DNA of 64,000 nt from Crotophaga sulcirostris (Eukaryota > Chordata > Aves > Cuculiformes > Crotophagidae): the NCBI GenBank assembly GCA_013397455.1, contig VYZB01000335.1, forward strand, positions 188,480-252,479. Reading direction: 5' to 3'. Position numbers and translations under genes: made by a program. Under the pieces are notes generated by a model, which worked only from the letters and a program-made list of their open reading frames with translations, was not told where the DNA came from and made no database searches. Of the stretch, positions 23,360 to 35,889 are shown piece after piece (the stretch's first letter is position 1; each line of letters opens with the position of its first letter).

Positions 23360-26351
23360 TGAATCAGTGTTTGGAAGGGCAGGAGATATGCATGTTGCCC
23401 AGGTCTGGAGATGACCACGCCCTTTTAACAGGTGGTAATTGACCTCCATCCCCTGTAGTGATTTATGTGGCATTCATCCTCATCTGCTTCTGCTCTCTGT
23501 GCTGACGCCCTTCTTAATCCATCCCAGATTGGGACTCCCTTTGCTTTTTCTGCATGCTAACACTGGGCACTTCCCATTCCTACCCAGCAGTGCCAGGAGG
23601 AACTTTCCAAACCCGTGTCATCCTGTTGATGCTTTCATCCCCAACATCCAGCTCCTTTGCTGTATTTGAGAGCCCAGAGGAGCAAGTGCAGGGAAAATCT
23701 GGCTCTGCTACCACTGCCCTGGGGCCAGCCCTGGCAAAGGAGCCTTAGACCTGCAGCAACTGCAGCCAGAGCTTGACCCAAGCTGTACTGAGAGAGGAAT
23801 GAAGGTTGCCCTTCAGAGGATTAGAGCAGACCCGTGTTGGGGTAAATTTGCACAGGGCCAGCAAAAAAATGATTTCTTTTTCCTTGACAAGTTCTGAGAT
23901 CCCCAATCCAAGCTCTGAAAACGGTCAAAAGAGGTGCTGGCAGAATGGCTTTAGCATCGACAAAACTGAAGTATTTTCTTCCAGCTCCATTCAGAGAGCC
24001 AGCTGAATAATTTTTTGAAATGCTTCCCTAAATATTCAGCCAGAGATGTGGAAAATGTCTGTACAAATATGTGGAAGAAAAGCTTTCGAGGACTCTGACG
24101 TGTAATGCGCTAGAAAAGGTTAGTGCAGCTATTCCCAGCTGCTTCAGCTCTACCACACAGCTCTGACCTCTGCTTTTGTATAGTCTGGGTGTCCTTGACC
24201 AACACAGTCGACCTCTGGATGAAATGTCATTATCTTTGCCACGGAGAAAACACTTCACAGCCTCACTGTGACACGCAGTCATTTGTGTGGTAGTAAAGGA
24301 TGGAAAGTATTACACATGTGTTATGTATTATTAAGTCAGAGAGTTTCTGATTTCTAGTACCATGAATGATGGTCACAGATGTACAAGGGTCCACATGGTT
24401 TCTAACAGAGGTAGGCTAGAATAAAGATAGTCTTGAACTTTCTATTGGTTATTTTTAATTCAAAACCAGTTCTGGAATTGAGACTTAGTTTTTGCTCTTT
24501 AGTTATACAAACAATAAAATTAAGACCAAACCCAGATGAACTTAGGGAAAGTTAAGGTTCTAATCAGATCAAAGACTATACCTCAGGCCCAAATTTAACA
24601 TGCTGATAGTTTTTCTCCTTGCTTTTAATCTATGAGAGGGACTTCTTCCTCCTCTTTACAGAAACCAGGTGTGTGTTCCTTTTTGCTGGCATCTCACAGC
24701 AAAGCGTATCCTGGTTTATGTGCCTGATCTTCATTTCATGAAACAAGAAAGGAAAAGGACTCAGTGTTGCTTGCAAGTATTAAAATGGCAACACTGGATG
24801 GGAGCAAGATTCAGTGCAATAGAAAGCAGATTAGATTAAGCAAACTGTTGAAAATTTATTCTTCTGGTTAATTTTATCTGTAAAATTGTCCTAAAGACTA
24901 ATATTGTCAATTCTCATTTGGCTCTGTAGAACCCTGCGTGAATCCAAATCCATCCTTTTTTGGCAGGCCTTTTTATCACCAGTAGTACAGTGACATCTAA
25001 GTGTCAAGAAGATGGGCCAGTCGGAGCATAGAAAATTGATTTGAGCAGCACCATCCCCCCCTTGGCTGGCTGCAGATAAACAGTTCAGCTAATACGTTGC
25101 TCCCGACCTCTTTCGGGCTGTGTTTGAATATGATCTAATACGGCAGCTGCTTCACTGGAAATGCTGAAAGTAAACCCCAACAAGTTTTGCTTTTCTTTTG
25201 CATTTTCAAGAGGTGGGGCAGAAGAGTGAAAAAAAACCAAACGACTTGCAACAATGAGGGTCCTAGACACACAAGTCGTTTGCTGCTTAATGATTTTTTT
25301 TTAAAATACTGAAAGTAAGGGAAAGTAGTCCACATTAGACATAAAAGTGCAATACCAGCATTAAGCTATCTTGGCTTTTTTCTTTCACAAAGCTTGCTTT
25401 TCAAAACACCCAAGTAATTTATAAGCTCAAGACATTGTTTTAGGAACAATTTACACAGGTGTTGATAGCAAAGGTGCTCAATACATCCATTCCTTCTATC
25501 TGCAGACTTCTGGGTTGTAATCACTCTCATTTCCACCATGAAAACAGGCACTGAACACACAGCATGAACCAAATCCCGCCCATGAGTAGTCAGTTGGTCA
25601 GCCAGCTCTTTAAGTTAGGACTGCAAACAGGAGTGGGAGATGAACACACAACATCCCTGGTAGGCAGATGCTGCAGGGCCACTGCTCCAGCTCCAAGGCC
25701 CTTCTGTGACCTGGTCACACCTGCACAAGGCGGGTAGCCAGGTTACAAAGGCAAGAGAGTGCCCCATGGCACTCGCAGGGACTGCACACCCGCACCGTGG
25801 CTGGCCCTGGGTCTCTGTGGCCAAAGTCAGAGGACAGTCCCCTTCGGCCCCATCCCCAGCCATGGGCAAGCCCTGCGCAGCCAGCATGGTGGCATTGGGC
25901 TGTAGCAGGCACGTTCCTCCCAGTGGTGAAATGCTGAGGGCACAGAGGCAGCTCTGCTCTCCACAGGAAGGAGCTGGACTTCTTGCCTGCTTTGAGCCTT
26001 CATCTGTTTTTGTTGAGGGAGCGATCGAGCGCAGAGGGAGGCTGGAAATATGTAAAAGGTAGAGCTTGCCGCCCAGCTCTCTTCCTTTCTTCCTGTTTTG
26101 AGATCAGGAGACTGGAGCACTCCTGCCATTCATCTTCCCTCCTGCCTGCTCCCAAGGCTACTGTGCTCCACGCAGCTTCTTCGAGTGCTGTCATCCCCGC
26201 AGCATCCAAGTGCCTTCCAGTAGGGCATTACGCGAAGTGACTAACATCTGTCACATGTGGCTCATTCTTTCCCTCAATCAGCCTCAATCAGCTTTTCTGC
26301 AGGCAGCACTTCCTATCTGCAAATAACAGCCATCATGGGGGCTGGCAGGAT
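23360..26351. other. Noncoding single-copy DNA
   Basis: No gene is recognised. The part at 24290-24960 is AT-rich. A T run and GTCTAGGACC-like AT/GC transitions near 25260-25310 are unremarkable. A perfect 10-bp duplication (cctcaatcag twice) lies at 26272-26291. Confidence 0.5.
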
Positions 26352-26580
26352 GGATGCTCTCTCCTCTGCTTCTTCTGTCCTAGCTTTATTCTGAATTTCT
26401 CCCACGGCTTTTCATTCCCTTTTGGTTTCTTCCTGCTCACCACCACCACCACTACCAAGTCCTCAAAATATCTTCTCTCCTCTCTTTCCTTATCCCATTC
26501 CTCAATGCCTTTCATCTTTCCTTCATTTCCCCCTACGACAGCCTTCCTCTTCCCCTCTTCCCAACGTTCAGTCCCTTGCT
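26352..26580 (+). repeat. Pyrimidine-rich tract with (CAC)5
   Basis: About 230 bp in which the plus strand is predominantly C and T, interrupted by a run of five CAC units at 26438-26452. The strand asymmetry is strong and the purine-rich complement carries long GA runs. Such tracts can adopt triplex structures. Nothing in the sequence shows function. Confidence 0.65.
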
Positions 26581-26589
26581 ATGAGTGGA

Positions 26590-28439
26590 CGAGGTGCTTT
26601 ATAATGCTTTTCACAAATGCCTTGAGTTGGATGTTAAATACATGGAGTTATTGTCCTTCCCCCACAAAAGAGCTGATGGTTCAGAATTTAGATATGTGAG
26701 AAAGGAGCACAAGATGCTTTTTTTTGGTCAGCTGAAATTTCAACAATAAGAAAATGTATTGGAATGCTCCAATATTCTGCTCTTACTGAGCAGTCAGAAA
26801 AGTTTGGATTTAAGATGTGGGTCTTTTTCTTTATTAAAGCAAAAAAAGAGCATATAGGCATACGGAAAATTACTTATTTGAGGGTAATCTGTACCACTTT
26901 TCTACAATATTATCTTAGATGGACAAATAGCAAGAGACAGCCTATTTTCTGGCAGATGCTTTAACAAGAGCACTGCCTGCACAACGTTCTCATATAGTAG
27001 AGACATTTGGTCCCACACCTGCTCAGCTCCAGTATATTACACAGCATCTTAGCACTTGCTGCAATTTTTGTAGTTAGGTTTACCCACTTCTGCTGACCTT
27101 AACCAGTGGTCAGCCAAGAGGAGACAGTTTTAAAAAATCAAAACATTTTGTGATTACAAACATTTTGGCATTTAATTTTAAATATTATCTTGCTTCCAGA
27201 CTTGTATCTCCTACCCTGTGAAGGACTAGAGTAAAAAGCCCTGCTTGCTGGGTTGAATCTGAAGGACATATACCTTTCCTCACCGTCAGTTATTTTTTGT
27301 TTTGGATGGCAAATTAGTGCAAACCGAAATGTTCCTATTGCTCTAATCTTTGTTTCCAAGTGGTGTATGCCAAAATGCAGATCCCTGACTTGTGCTATAG
27401 CTCTGCACTGTGCTCCCGCAATAAATGTGAGTGGTTGAAGGGTACTTCCTGACCCATCTGCTGTCTGCAGTGGGTATAACCACCACTGGTCTGCACTTGA
27501 TGTCTCTTCGCAAGCTAGTACCAGGACCAAAAGGCAGGCTAGGCTTGGGATTGCCTATTTCTAACCTACCCAACATTTCCAATGCATGCCCAGGAAAATC
27601 ACATCTCTGTCACTTAGTTGTGATGAAGACATGACACAAGTCACTGCTGGGATGCAGCAGTGTCTTCAAGCCAACTGGAGATGGTGGAAAAGTGGCTCCC
27701 AGCCAGCCAGCCGAGGGATGCAGCCCTGAGCACCAGCACAAGGCGTTGCTGCTCTCTGGCATAGGGGCTGCCTGCCTGAGGGGGATGCCCAGCAGCAACG
27801 AGGGGATTGGAAGTGCCTCACTCCAGCAGCCAGCATCTTCTCCCTCGTTCATGATCAGCTCCAGGCAGCTGGCCTCATTCCCAGGGCTGACTTTTTGCAA
27901 GCCCTGGGTGAGCTGGTGGTGAAGTGGGGATCAGCAGAAAAGTAGCATACTGGCTCTGTGTTTTGGCACTGAATGCCTGGCATTTCGACAGCTCGGCCGC
28001 TAGCAAGCACACAGACGACAGGGAGGAGCAGAGCATCCTCTGGGAGTTAAGGCTCCTTTTGGGCAGGTACTGCTCCCGGCACTGCCATAAGCCAGGCTTG
28101 CTTGGGGACATGCCAAGAGACAGTGGGAAAAGTGTGGTTATCTCTTGCTCTTCCCTTCCCTGATGAGGCTGTGCTGCTGCCGAATTCAGGGTGCTGCCTT
28201 GGCTGGTGCAGATACCATCTTGATGGAGAGGCTCCTTGCTGCCACGTGGGGAACTTGCCTTGTTAGACAGATAAGATTTGTATTTATTGTTGCTTTGTCA
28301 TCTCAACAGCGGTGAGGGGGTTGCAGGAGCTGGATGTTCTGCTACCAGAGGTGGTGGGACTCTTGTAGGCATTTAGGCTAAATCTGAAAAGATGGGTGCG
28401 AGATGCTGTCCCACACACCCTCCCTGCACCCGCAACCTA
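26590..28439. other. Noncoding single-copy DNA
   Basis: No gene is recognised. The left half (26690-27200) is AT-rich with an AAAAAAGAG patch. The right half is GC-richer. An open frame of 130 codons at 27138-27530 (minus) is unremarkable. Confidence 0.5.
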
Positions 28440-29030
28440 AGAGAGCCTTATTGACACAAAGCCCGAGGGATGCAAGGAGAGCTGGGAGGCTGCTGATCTC
28501 TGCCTTGCCCAGGAAGCTGGGAGTCGGGACTGCCACAGCCTGATCCTTCTCGCGCCGCTTGTATAATACGGTGTAAATCCTCTGCTCTTATGGAGTTAGA
28601 CCGCCACAGAGCGGGGACTCGAGAGGGGCGAACTGGGCTTAGCACACTGAATTATGCTGCCAGCACCATGCTCTCAGCATGACAGGCAAAGGGACTCGCT
28701 CTTATGCCTGGTTTCCCTCCTCAGCAGAAGAAAGGAGTGTCAGGAAAGGAAATCAGGGTTAATCCAGGCAGCCGGCTCAATGGCTGGCACGGGTACGCGT
28801 CTGTCCTTTGTACTGTCAGCTTGCAGCAATATCACGCTTGTGCAGAGGGTGTTGCTCTGGGGCATCGGTGTAGAAAGAGCCAATCAAACCCTATTTATCA
28901 GCTTTGCCTTCTCAAAGGCCGAGCTGACGCAGCACTGGATTTTTATTTTACCGATTTAACACCAGGATTTATGGGTTGTATCCAATCGCACATTGCAGGG
29001 CACCATCTAAATAAGTATTTATCATGTTGG
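28440..29030. promoter_or_regulatory. Candidate conserved noncoding element pair
   Basis: Two AT-leaning repeat-free parts are seen. The first (28555-28660) has TTGTATAATACGGTGTAAATCC. The second (28870-29020) has GCCAATCAAACCCTATTTATC, TTTTTATTTTACCGATTTAAC and TCCAATCGCAC. CCAAT-type words occur at 28879 and 28981. A 178-codon open frame (28704-29240, plus) runs through, but its translation shows no domain. Regulatory identity is inferred. Confidence 0.2.
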
Positions 29031-29039
29031 AAGGGACCT

Positions 29040-31349
29040 GGAAGGCAAGCTGTGTGGTTAGCACCATGTAGTCTCTCGTCCTCAAGTCAGCTGCCCACAG
29101 ACAACCTGACTGTTGGAACAAGAGCTCACCCCTCAGATTTCCCTTGCTATGGACAGGCTGGTGAGCGGTCTTTGCAAGGGACAGACATCCATCAGTTCAG
29201 CAGCCAGTGGGCTGCACTCCATGCAAGCACCACGCCTTGAGGCATCCAGGGCTTTGCTGGGAACCTGAAGCCATCCATGGACCTGCTTCTGCCCAGCACC
29301 AGGCACCCTGCATCCATAATAGCAATAGAAACTCTCCACGGAGGAAAAGGTGGTTGATGCTGCTCAAAAATGCATGGCGTTTCCTAGGCTGCAGAGAGAC
29401 TGTGGCTTGTGCATAAGCCGTTGCTTCCCCCTGACTGTGCTCCAAGGAAGCGCTTAACCACCTTTAGTCTGCGAGGCAGGGAGCTGCTCCCGGAGGAGGA
29501 TGGAAACGGGGCAAAATATGCTTGATGAAAGCCAATAAAGGTGGTGTGGGGGGGCTGGTATTTGAATGCCTGACACATAGGCTGCTGATGCGTTTGTTCA
29601 GTTATTTGGCTTTATCTGCTGTTCATCCCAGCCTTCTTCCTGCCAACCGGTGATACCGTCCTTGGCCATCAGGCAGGCAAAAGATGAAAATCGTCTTATT
29701 GCTTTTGATATAGTCCTGTAATAGGATTCAGTGGAGCATTTGCTGGGGAATAACTGGTGGTTCACATTTCTCCTCTCTTCTTTGTTTGTTCTACTTAATC
29801 GGCATTAGGAGAGGGGCTAAATTTCTCTCCCTCTTCCTATGCTCCTTGTACAACTTTGAGGAGATGAATTGCTGTGTTTTCCCACGTGCAGGATAAAATG
29901 GAAAGCAGAATTGAAGACCTCTGTGCTAATCTGACAGGCAAGAAGACAGGAGCATGAGAAATTCCCATTCAAAAATGAAAATATCCCTCTCCCTTCAGCC
30001 ACATCATTTCAATAAGCTACTGCTCCAGCTTCCTGTGCCTACTTCTTCCTTTCTGCTGTGTTATTTGCTGGTGCAGACAAGCATATGAGGAAATGTGTCT
30101 TGTATATTGAGGTTCATTTCTTTGTACAGATAGGCAGTTCTTTCCTTTATTCCGCACTCTCCTTTTTCCTTATACCCCTGAAGATAATAAGAAATCCCAC
30201 ACCAAACTTTTGCCTTTCAGCCTTTGGTTGTGTCTTGCATCCTCTCCGATTTCAACAATACGACTCAAACGTAACACAGGAAGGATTCCAGATGTGATAC
30301 CAAGGTGCTCTCCCGAAGTGGCTGGATCCACACCTCCGATGGCAATCAGCATGCTCTGTAGGCAGCGCTGGCTGCACCCCTGACTCAGACCACAGGGAAA
30401 AGGCAGAAGCAATTCATTAGAAACCCACTGCTACGGGCTGGCATGCAAGCCTGAATGAACACCACTGGTTTCATTACAGAAAAAGAGAGACCAAAGAGAA
30501 GTACATCTGCCTGACTGTTGATCTTTAAGCAACAGTGTGATTAGCAGCTCTTCTCTTTACATTTCAAAGCTCTGGAGCACAATGGCAGGGAGATAAACAT
30601 CCAGAGGTGCTGCCTGCTGAAAGACATCCTTATGACAGTTTCTGTCTCCCTCACTGGAAAGAACATGAGGTTTTAGTCAACGATGAAAGAGAAAAAGGCA
30701 TACTTTATCTATGGTAAACAGTTGCCTATCTGTATTTGTTTTTCCCCTAGTGAGTTCCATCTTTGAAATGGTGTTCCCTTGCCATCCTTGTGCAGCCAGG
30801 AGACTGAAGCTGCTTTCCCATGGACTTACAGGGCCCTGACTCCTGTAAGCAAGGGAGTTGCAACTACTGGGAAAAATAAAACATTCTCAGCTCCTCTCTT
30901 CATGTGTACTGACGACTTTGCCTTTCTCCCCTCTGCCTCCCAGGAAGAGGCCGAACCTTCTCCTATGAGGCAGCCAAAAGCCAGCAACCCTTCGTGCTTC
31001 CCAATCAAGAAAACACAGCCTAGTACCTTGCTCAAGAGTTATTTGCTATGACAGCTGCATCAGCTTAGACAGAATTAAAAAAGAAAAAAAAATAGGAAAA
31101 AAGAGAAAAACCCTCCCCACTTCTTAAATTACTCGCAAAGTCACCTTTTTAATGCTAACACACACAAAACGCACTCAGCCACTGATTTCAGCAGACCATA
31201 TGCTGCCACTGCTGCTGGCCAGGTCCTAAGGGATGAATTTTTTTCCCCTTCAGCAAGCCTCCAGAAATGTCATAGAAATTTATATGCTTATTCACAGAGC
31301 CGATAAAGCAGAAAACCGGTGTTTCAGCTATTTTTGTTTTGCTTTGCAG
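29040..31349. other. Noncoding single-copy DNA
   Basis: No gene is recognised. A-rich sequence lies at 31076-31112. Pyrimidine tracts ending in CAG at 31253 and 31349 are the only splice-like signals of note. Confidence 0.5.
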
Positions 31350-31452
31350 ATGGACAGTAAAAGACATAAATCTCTTTCCCACTGCTCTAATGCCCTGCCT
31401 GGTTCCCTCCTTTGTGCTGAGCCACCAGCTCTACAGGACTTGCCTGTGGTCC
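31350..31452 (+). other. Candidate exon, 103 nt, beginning with ATG
   Basis: The tract TATTTTTGTTTTGCTTTGCAG ending at 31349 is a strong acceptor. The next base begins ATGGACAGTAAAAG, so the candidate starts exactly at an ATG and stays open for 34 codons to a GTAAGC donor at 31453. The exonic side of that donor (TCC) is weak. If coding, it would leave in phase 1. No family is recognised and the frame stops at 31478 if read through. Chance is a serious alternative. Confidence 0.15.
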
Positions 31453-31459
31453 GTAAGCC

Positions 31460-32554
31460 AGCACTCCTCTTCATTTAAAGAGGAGCAGCAAGGCGAAGCA
31501 GCAGGAATCTCCCGCGATGTTGCCAGTGCCTTGACTGCTGAGCTCAAGCACAATTTTCTGTGCAGTCACCAAGGTGGGACAGCTTTTCCTTATTAACCAT
31601 CTTTGATGGAGGAAAAAAGCAAACTGCATGCCCTGAGGCTGTCCCTGTTCCTACCTTCCCTGTGTTAGTGTCCCAGCTCTGACAAAATGCATACTGTCCT
31701 CCCGTGATGTTATCTGATGTATGCCCCAATTTATGGAGCTGTGTCACACACCTCCATAAATCAGGGCAGAGTTTTGGGAGGGGAAGCCTGGCTGTCCCCC
31801 TCTCGGAGCACTTGTGGGTTGCAGACCCAAGTGATATTTTATAGATGTTTGATGTTTAACCTCAGGAACAGAAATATGTGGTGAGGAGCAGGGCACCGTG
31901 GCTAAAAATCCCTCCCAGCTGCCTTTACAGCTACGGCACGGAATGGAGCTTGCAGCCCATTGGAAAACCTACCTCACATGGCACATCACCAGGGAAATTT
32001 AGGATTAGAAGATGGGGCCTGTTGACTTGCTGGCTGAAGGAGGTGGTGGGAAGGCTCCTGGCTGGAGGCAGACGCAGGAGGCAGTTTCATTTCAGTGGGT
32101 GGCCTTGTGGCTCCCAGTGGATGTCTCCTGAGAGTCATCCCCTCCCAGGTCCTGCACTTCCCGTGGGGTTGCTGCAAGCATAAGGGGCAGCATTTCCTCC
32201 TCCAAGTAGGGTAAAACTGGGTGCTGCTGCAAACTCTTCAGCCTCAGTACCCTCTCATCAGTTCCAGAGCGGTTCATTGCCCCCTGTGAAAGCCTCTCCT
32301 GTGCTGCCTGAGACCGGGAGCAGGTGCAGCGCTCAATGGTGGTGCAGCTCTGAACCCCATCCCCAGTGCAATGCCCTGGCAACTGTGGTGCAAACACCCC
32401 TGGAACACAGCTGCTGGGCCTGCTTTTCTGCACAGCCACAAGGAAAAGTGGTTGCATTTGACAGCGCGTTGTGCTGGGGAGCAGAAAAATTAGAAATAAA
32501 CCCAAACCTCGTGGGAAGAGAGGATTGTGGCACTGTGCCTCACACAAGATGCTT
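31460..32554. other. Noncoding single-copy DNA
   Basis: No gene is recognised. A 151-codon minus-strand frame (32092-32547) overlaps plus-strand frames of similar quality. Neither looks like a protein. Confidence 0.5.
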
Positions 32555-32960
32555 GGCAGTTTAGGCAGACTGTCATCCTGCCTAATAATGACAGGCCAAA
32601 TATTTAACTAAGATCTCACGATAGCGCGGCGTTCGGCAGAAGGAGGCCTGCAGAAAACAGGCTCTTTCCTTCCAAAGTCTGTTTTCTCCTTATTTAAAAA
32701 GGAGGAAATAGGTTAGCTGTCGTATCTGCCAAGGTCAGAAGCTCAATTTGTATTTCGGAGCCCAGGAAAGGTGAATGCACCAGAGCTACATCCCTGATGG
32801 AAACAATCACTCATTCTAATAAGGCTGGCAGAGGCTGGAGCCTGCCTTGTTCAGATACAATTATTACAGCCCGGGTGTCAGATTACTGAATCTATTAGCC
32901 GGGAATCAGCTGTTATTTCAGAGCAAGACAGCTATCCTACAAGCAGTTGTGATGTACATC
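32555..32960. promoter_or_regulatory. Candidate conserved noncoding element with overlapping inverted repeats
   Basis: TGTCAT (32571-32576) and ATGACA (32588-32593) form one inverted repeat. AGGCAG (32563-32568) and CTGCCT (32578-32583) form another that overlaps it. Then follow five CpGs within 32617-32636, TTATTTAAAAAGG, and AT-type words up to TCTATTAGCCGGG near 32892. It is repeat-free with no competing frame over most of its length. Enhancer-like texture is inferred. Confidence 0.25.
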
Positions 32961-35570
32961 ATGCGTGACGCCTGGGTCCAGCTTACCCTGCTGGTACGGA
33001 GAGCTGGGAGCGAGGCAGAACCACCTATACTGCTAAGGAAAAAGCCCATGGCAGTGACCTCTGGCCACAGTTACATTTATCAGCTCATGACACCAGCATT
33101 GCAATGATTAGTTACCAACCAACCTGATTTTCTGGGGCAGAGGAGATCCTGAACTTACTGGAAGCAGAGCGAATGGCTGTGGTGCAGGTTTAGAGTGTCC
33201 CACCTGCATCCAGAGAGAGCTAGGGCTGAGGTCCTGGTGCCAGCACTCATTTTCTGCCACAGAGGTGTTCAAAGAAGCCTGAATGAGGAAGGAGAGGAGC
33301 GATGCTCCAGTTAGTGGGGAGCTCTTCATGTGGGAACTAAAATAAGAACCTCCTGTATCCAAGAAAAATTACAAATTGCTGGTTAAGAGAGAATTCCCAC
33401 CACAGAGCACAGCTTAAAAAAATATCTATTCTACTTTAGCAAGAACAAGAGGTGTGCTTGCACGATTCTGGTGGAGCCTCCCTTTGAGGTAGCCAAGTCA
33501 TCCTCAGATCCAGCACTGAGCAGGCAGCTCCCCAGGGCCCCCCTGCCCCATGTCTCTTCCTGGCAGCAGGCAGTTTTGCTAGTGGTACCTTCACAATTCA
33601 TTTTTGTCCGTACTCCACTGCAGAGAGGATCACCTTCCACTCTGCAGTGCAAGGAATGAACTGCCTCAAACCATTTTAGCTCCATCCCTGATATCACTGG
33701 TTCAGTGGGACATATACCATCTCCCTGGCTCTGTCTCATCAAAGCACACAGGGACCAGAAGTAGCAAAACTTGATGGTTTATGCTACTCTGTCCCCATCT
33801 TCATTTTAAGCACTCTCTTCCTGTACTGCGAGACATGGAATTTTCCACACAACACAAAAGTTCACACAGTGAACCTAAGTGTCCCCCAGGAAGGGCACAG
33901 GGAACAAGAAGACAACAGGAGGGAGAAGTAAAGTCAGAGGCTCAGGGCTGTTCGAGCTAATCGTCATTCGGGTGTTTTTGCCCTGTTAATTCTCCATGTT
34001 TGCACTGCTGCTCTTTTGTTTTATTAACACAAGACAGTGCTCATCAAGTCTAGAGGCTGGCTTTGGGACAAGTTTCCCACGAGGCTGGGACAACAGCAGC
34101 ATGAATCATGCAGTGCACAGGGACTGTAGGTGCCTGTGAAGTACCACCACAGTGAGGGCAAGGCCGTGGGGCACAGTCTATCTCATTATGAAAAGCAGCT
34201 ATGAGCAAGGGGAGCAGGCTCTCCGATTGGGTTAATGGTGAGGAGTTTGCCTGAGGATAAAGAAAGTTGCTCCACCTACTGCCAGAGTGATTATGAGCCA
34301 CCATAACACCTCCTGATAACTGGGAATGGCACACCAAGCTGGCTTCTGGAGGTCATTTTATTGACTGCATGAGCGACTGTTTCTTGGAACAACTTGTTTT
34401 GACACCAGCACAGGAGAAGACGATTTAAGGTTAGTGAGATGTGACCAGTGGGTACTGGTGGAAATCCTACACCACCTCCTATTCTTGGCAAGGGAAACCT
34501 GTGTGCAGGTATGACTCCACAGGGACTGCTACAGAGGTAATCTCATTTGGAAAGGGGCTTATTAAAGTTCACCATCATAAGGAAAGTTGCCAGTAGAAAG
34601 CTAAGAACCAGGGATGAGTGGAAGAAACAGTGGCAGAGAAGCAGACATCTTTGGTACCTTCCTTCCTTGGCATCCTTAAAAAGAGTGCGTCAGGTCAGAG
34701 AGTCCAGAGAGAGTCTCCTGGGTCAGACTTACCACCCTACCACATATTTCCCAGGGCATAAATCACCATCACCTCCAAGCCTTGCTGGACACCAGCATTG
34801 CCTGGCAGAAGCAGAGCGGGTTGTGAGGCCCGAGAGCAAGATGTCCCAGATGGCGTGGGCAGCCCCGAACCACCTAACAGGCAACTAATAAAAGCACCAC
34901 CACAGCAGAGGAGCATTTTCCTTTTAGCATTTTCCTTAGAGGACAAAGCAGGCAAAAGTGCAGAGGACAAAAGAGCAGGATTTGGGACCTAACTGCAGAC
35001 ACAGGCCCTGGGGAGGTGTGGCAGGGAAGATCCCCAGATAGACAGAAGGTTCTTCTGCCTTAAGACCCAACGAACATTACAAAGTTGACTTCAGTAACTT
35101 TTCCGACTGGCAGCCAGCAGGTGCTCCTCTAACTAAATGAAGAAGGTAGTGGGACATTTGACACAAAGAGACTGGCAATGCAGGAGTCCCTGGCCCCACA
35201 AGTTTAGCTGCTCATGGGACACAGTGCAAAGAGGGCAATGGGAACATGACATAGCAGGTTAAAGCTCTTTCTCCTGCTACACTTACACACAGGATGGGAA
35301 ATGCCAAAATCTGAAGGATCAGGAGTTGCAAGAGTTATCCTTTATTACAACAACAACTCCCCAGATGAGGAGACCCTTGGGTGGTCTGTGGAGAGTGCCA
35401 TGCTGTGCACCACTTATCTGTCTAGTTGAACAGTGCAGCTCCCCATCCTGGCTAGGAGGGCTGCTCTGGGGATAATTGACCATTCTGCATTATTGTGCCC
35501 AGCGGGGAAAGTTTTCTTTCCATCCCAAGCACTTAGCTGTTGGCTTGTGTCCTGAAGCATGAGGGCTAAT
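32961..35570. other. Noncoding single-copy DNA
   Basis: No gene or recognisable repeat is found. Open frames reach 113 codons (34547-34888, plus) but contain no identifiable domain. Confidence 0.5.
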
Positions 35571-35885
35571 ATCCCTTGCACTTTTTAACAATAGAAATGA
35601 AAGAGAGAGGGTATTTTTCGATTCAATGGGAAACAAGTGAATAATAATTCTGTGAAGTCATGTAGTGGAAAGAGAGACTTTGAGCGCAACAAGAAACGGG
35701 ATTTTAAAATTTCATCTGCACAGCAGAAGGTCCTGCCAATTGAACCGTTTCCAGTAAACAATCTGCTAAGTCTGACAGTTTGAAGGAATACCAGACTGCC
35801 AGGAGTGAATAGGCTGGGATTTTTAAGAGGTTTATTTTTCATCTGAACACTTTTGTTTGTGAGCAACAGCTTAAAAACCAAAATG
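35571..35885. promoter_or_regulatory. Candidate conserved noncoding element
   Basis: AT-rich and repeat-free. It includes AACAATAGAAATG (SOX-like ACAAT), GTGAATAATAATTCTGTG, GGATTTTAAAATTTC, AGTAAACAATCTG (forkhead-like GTAAACA) and GTTTATTTTTC. The motif density is suggestive only. Confidence 0.25.
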
Positions 35886-35889
35886 CATG

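Noticed and set aside
28985..29045. Possible CR1 3' scrap (ATGTTGGAAGGGACCTGG)
   Set aside because: Only about 18 matching bases, with no tail unit and no continuing homology.
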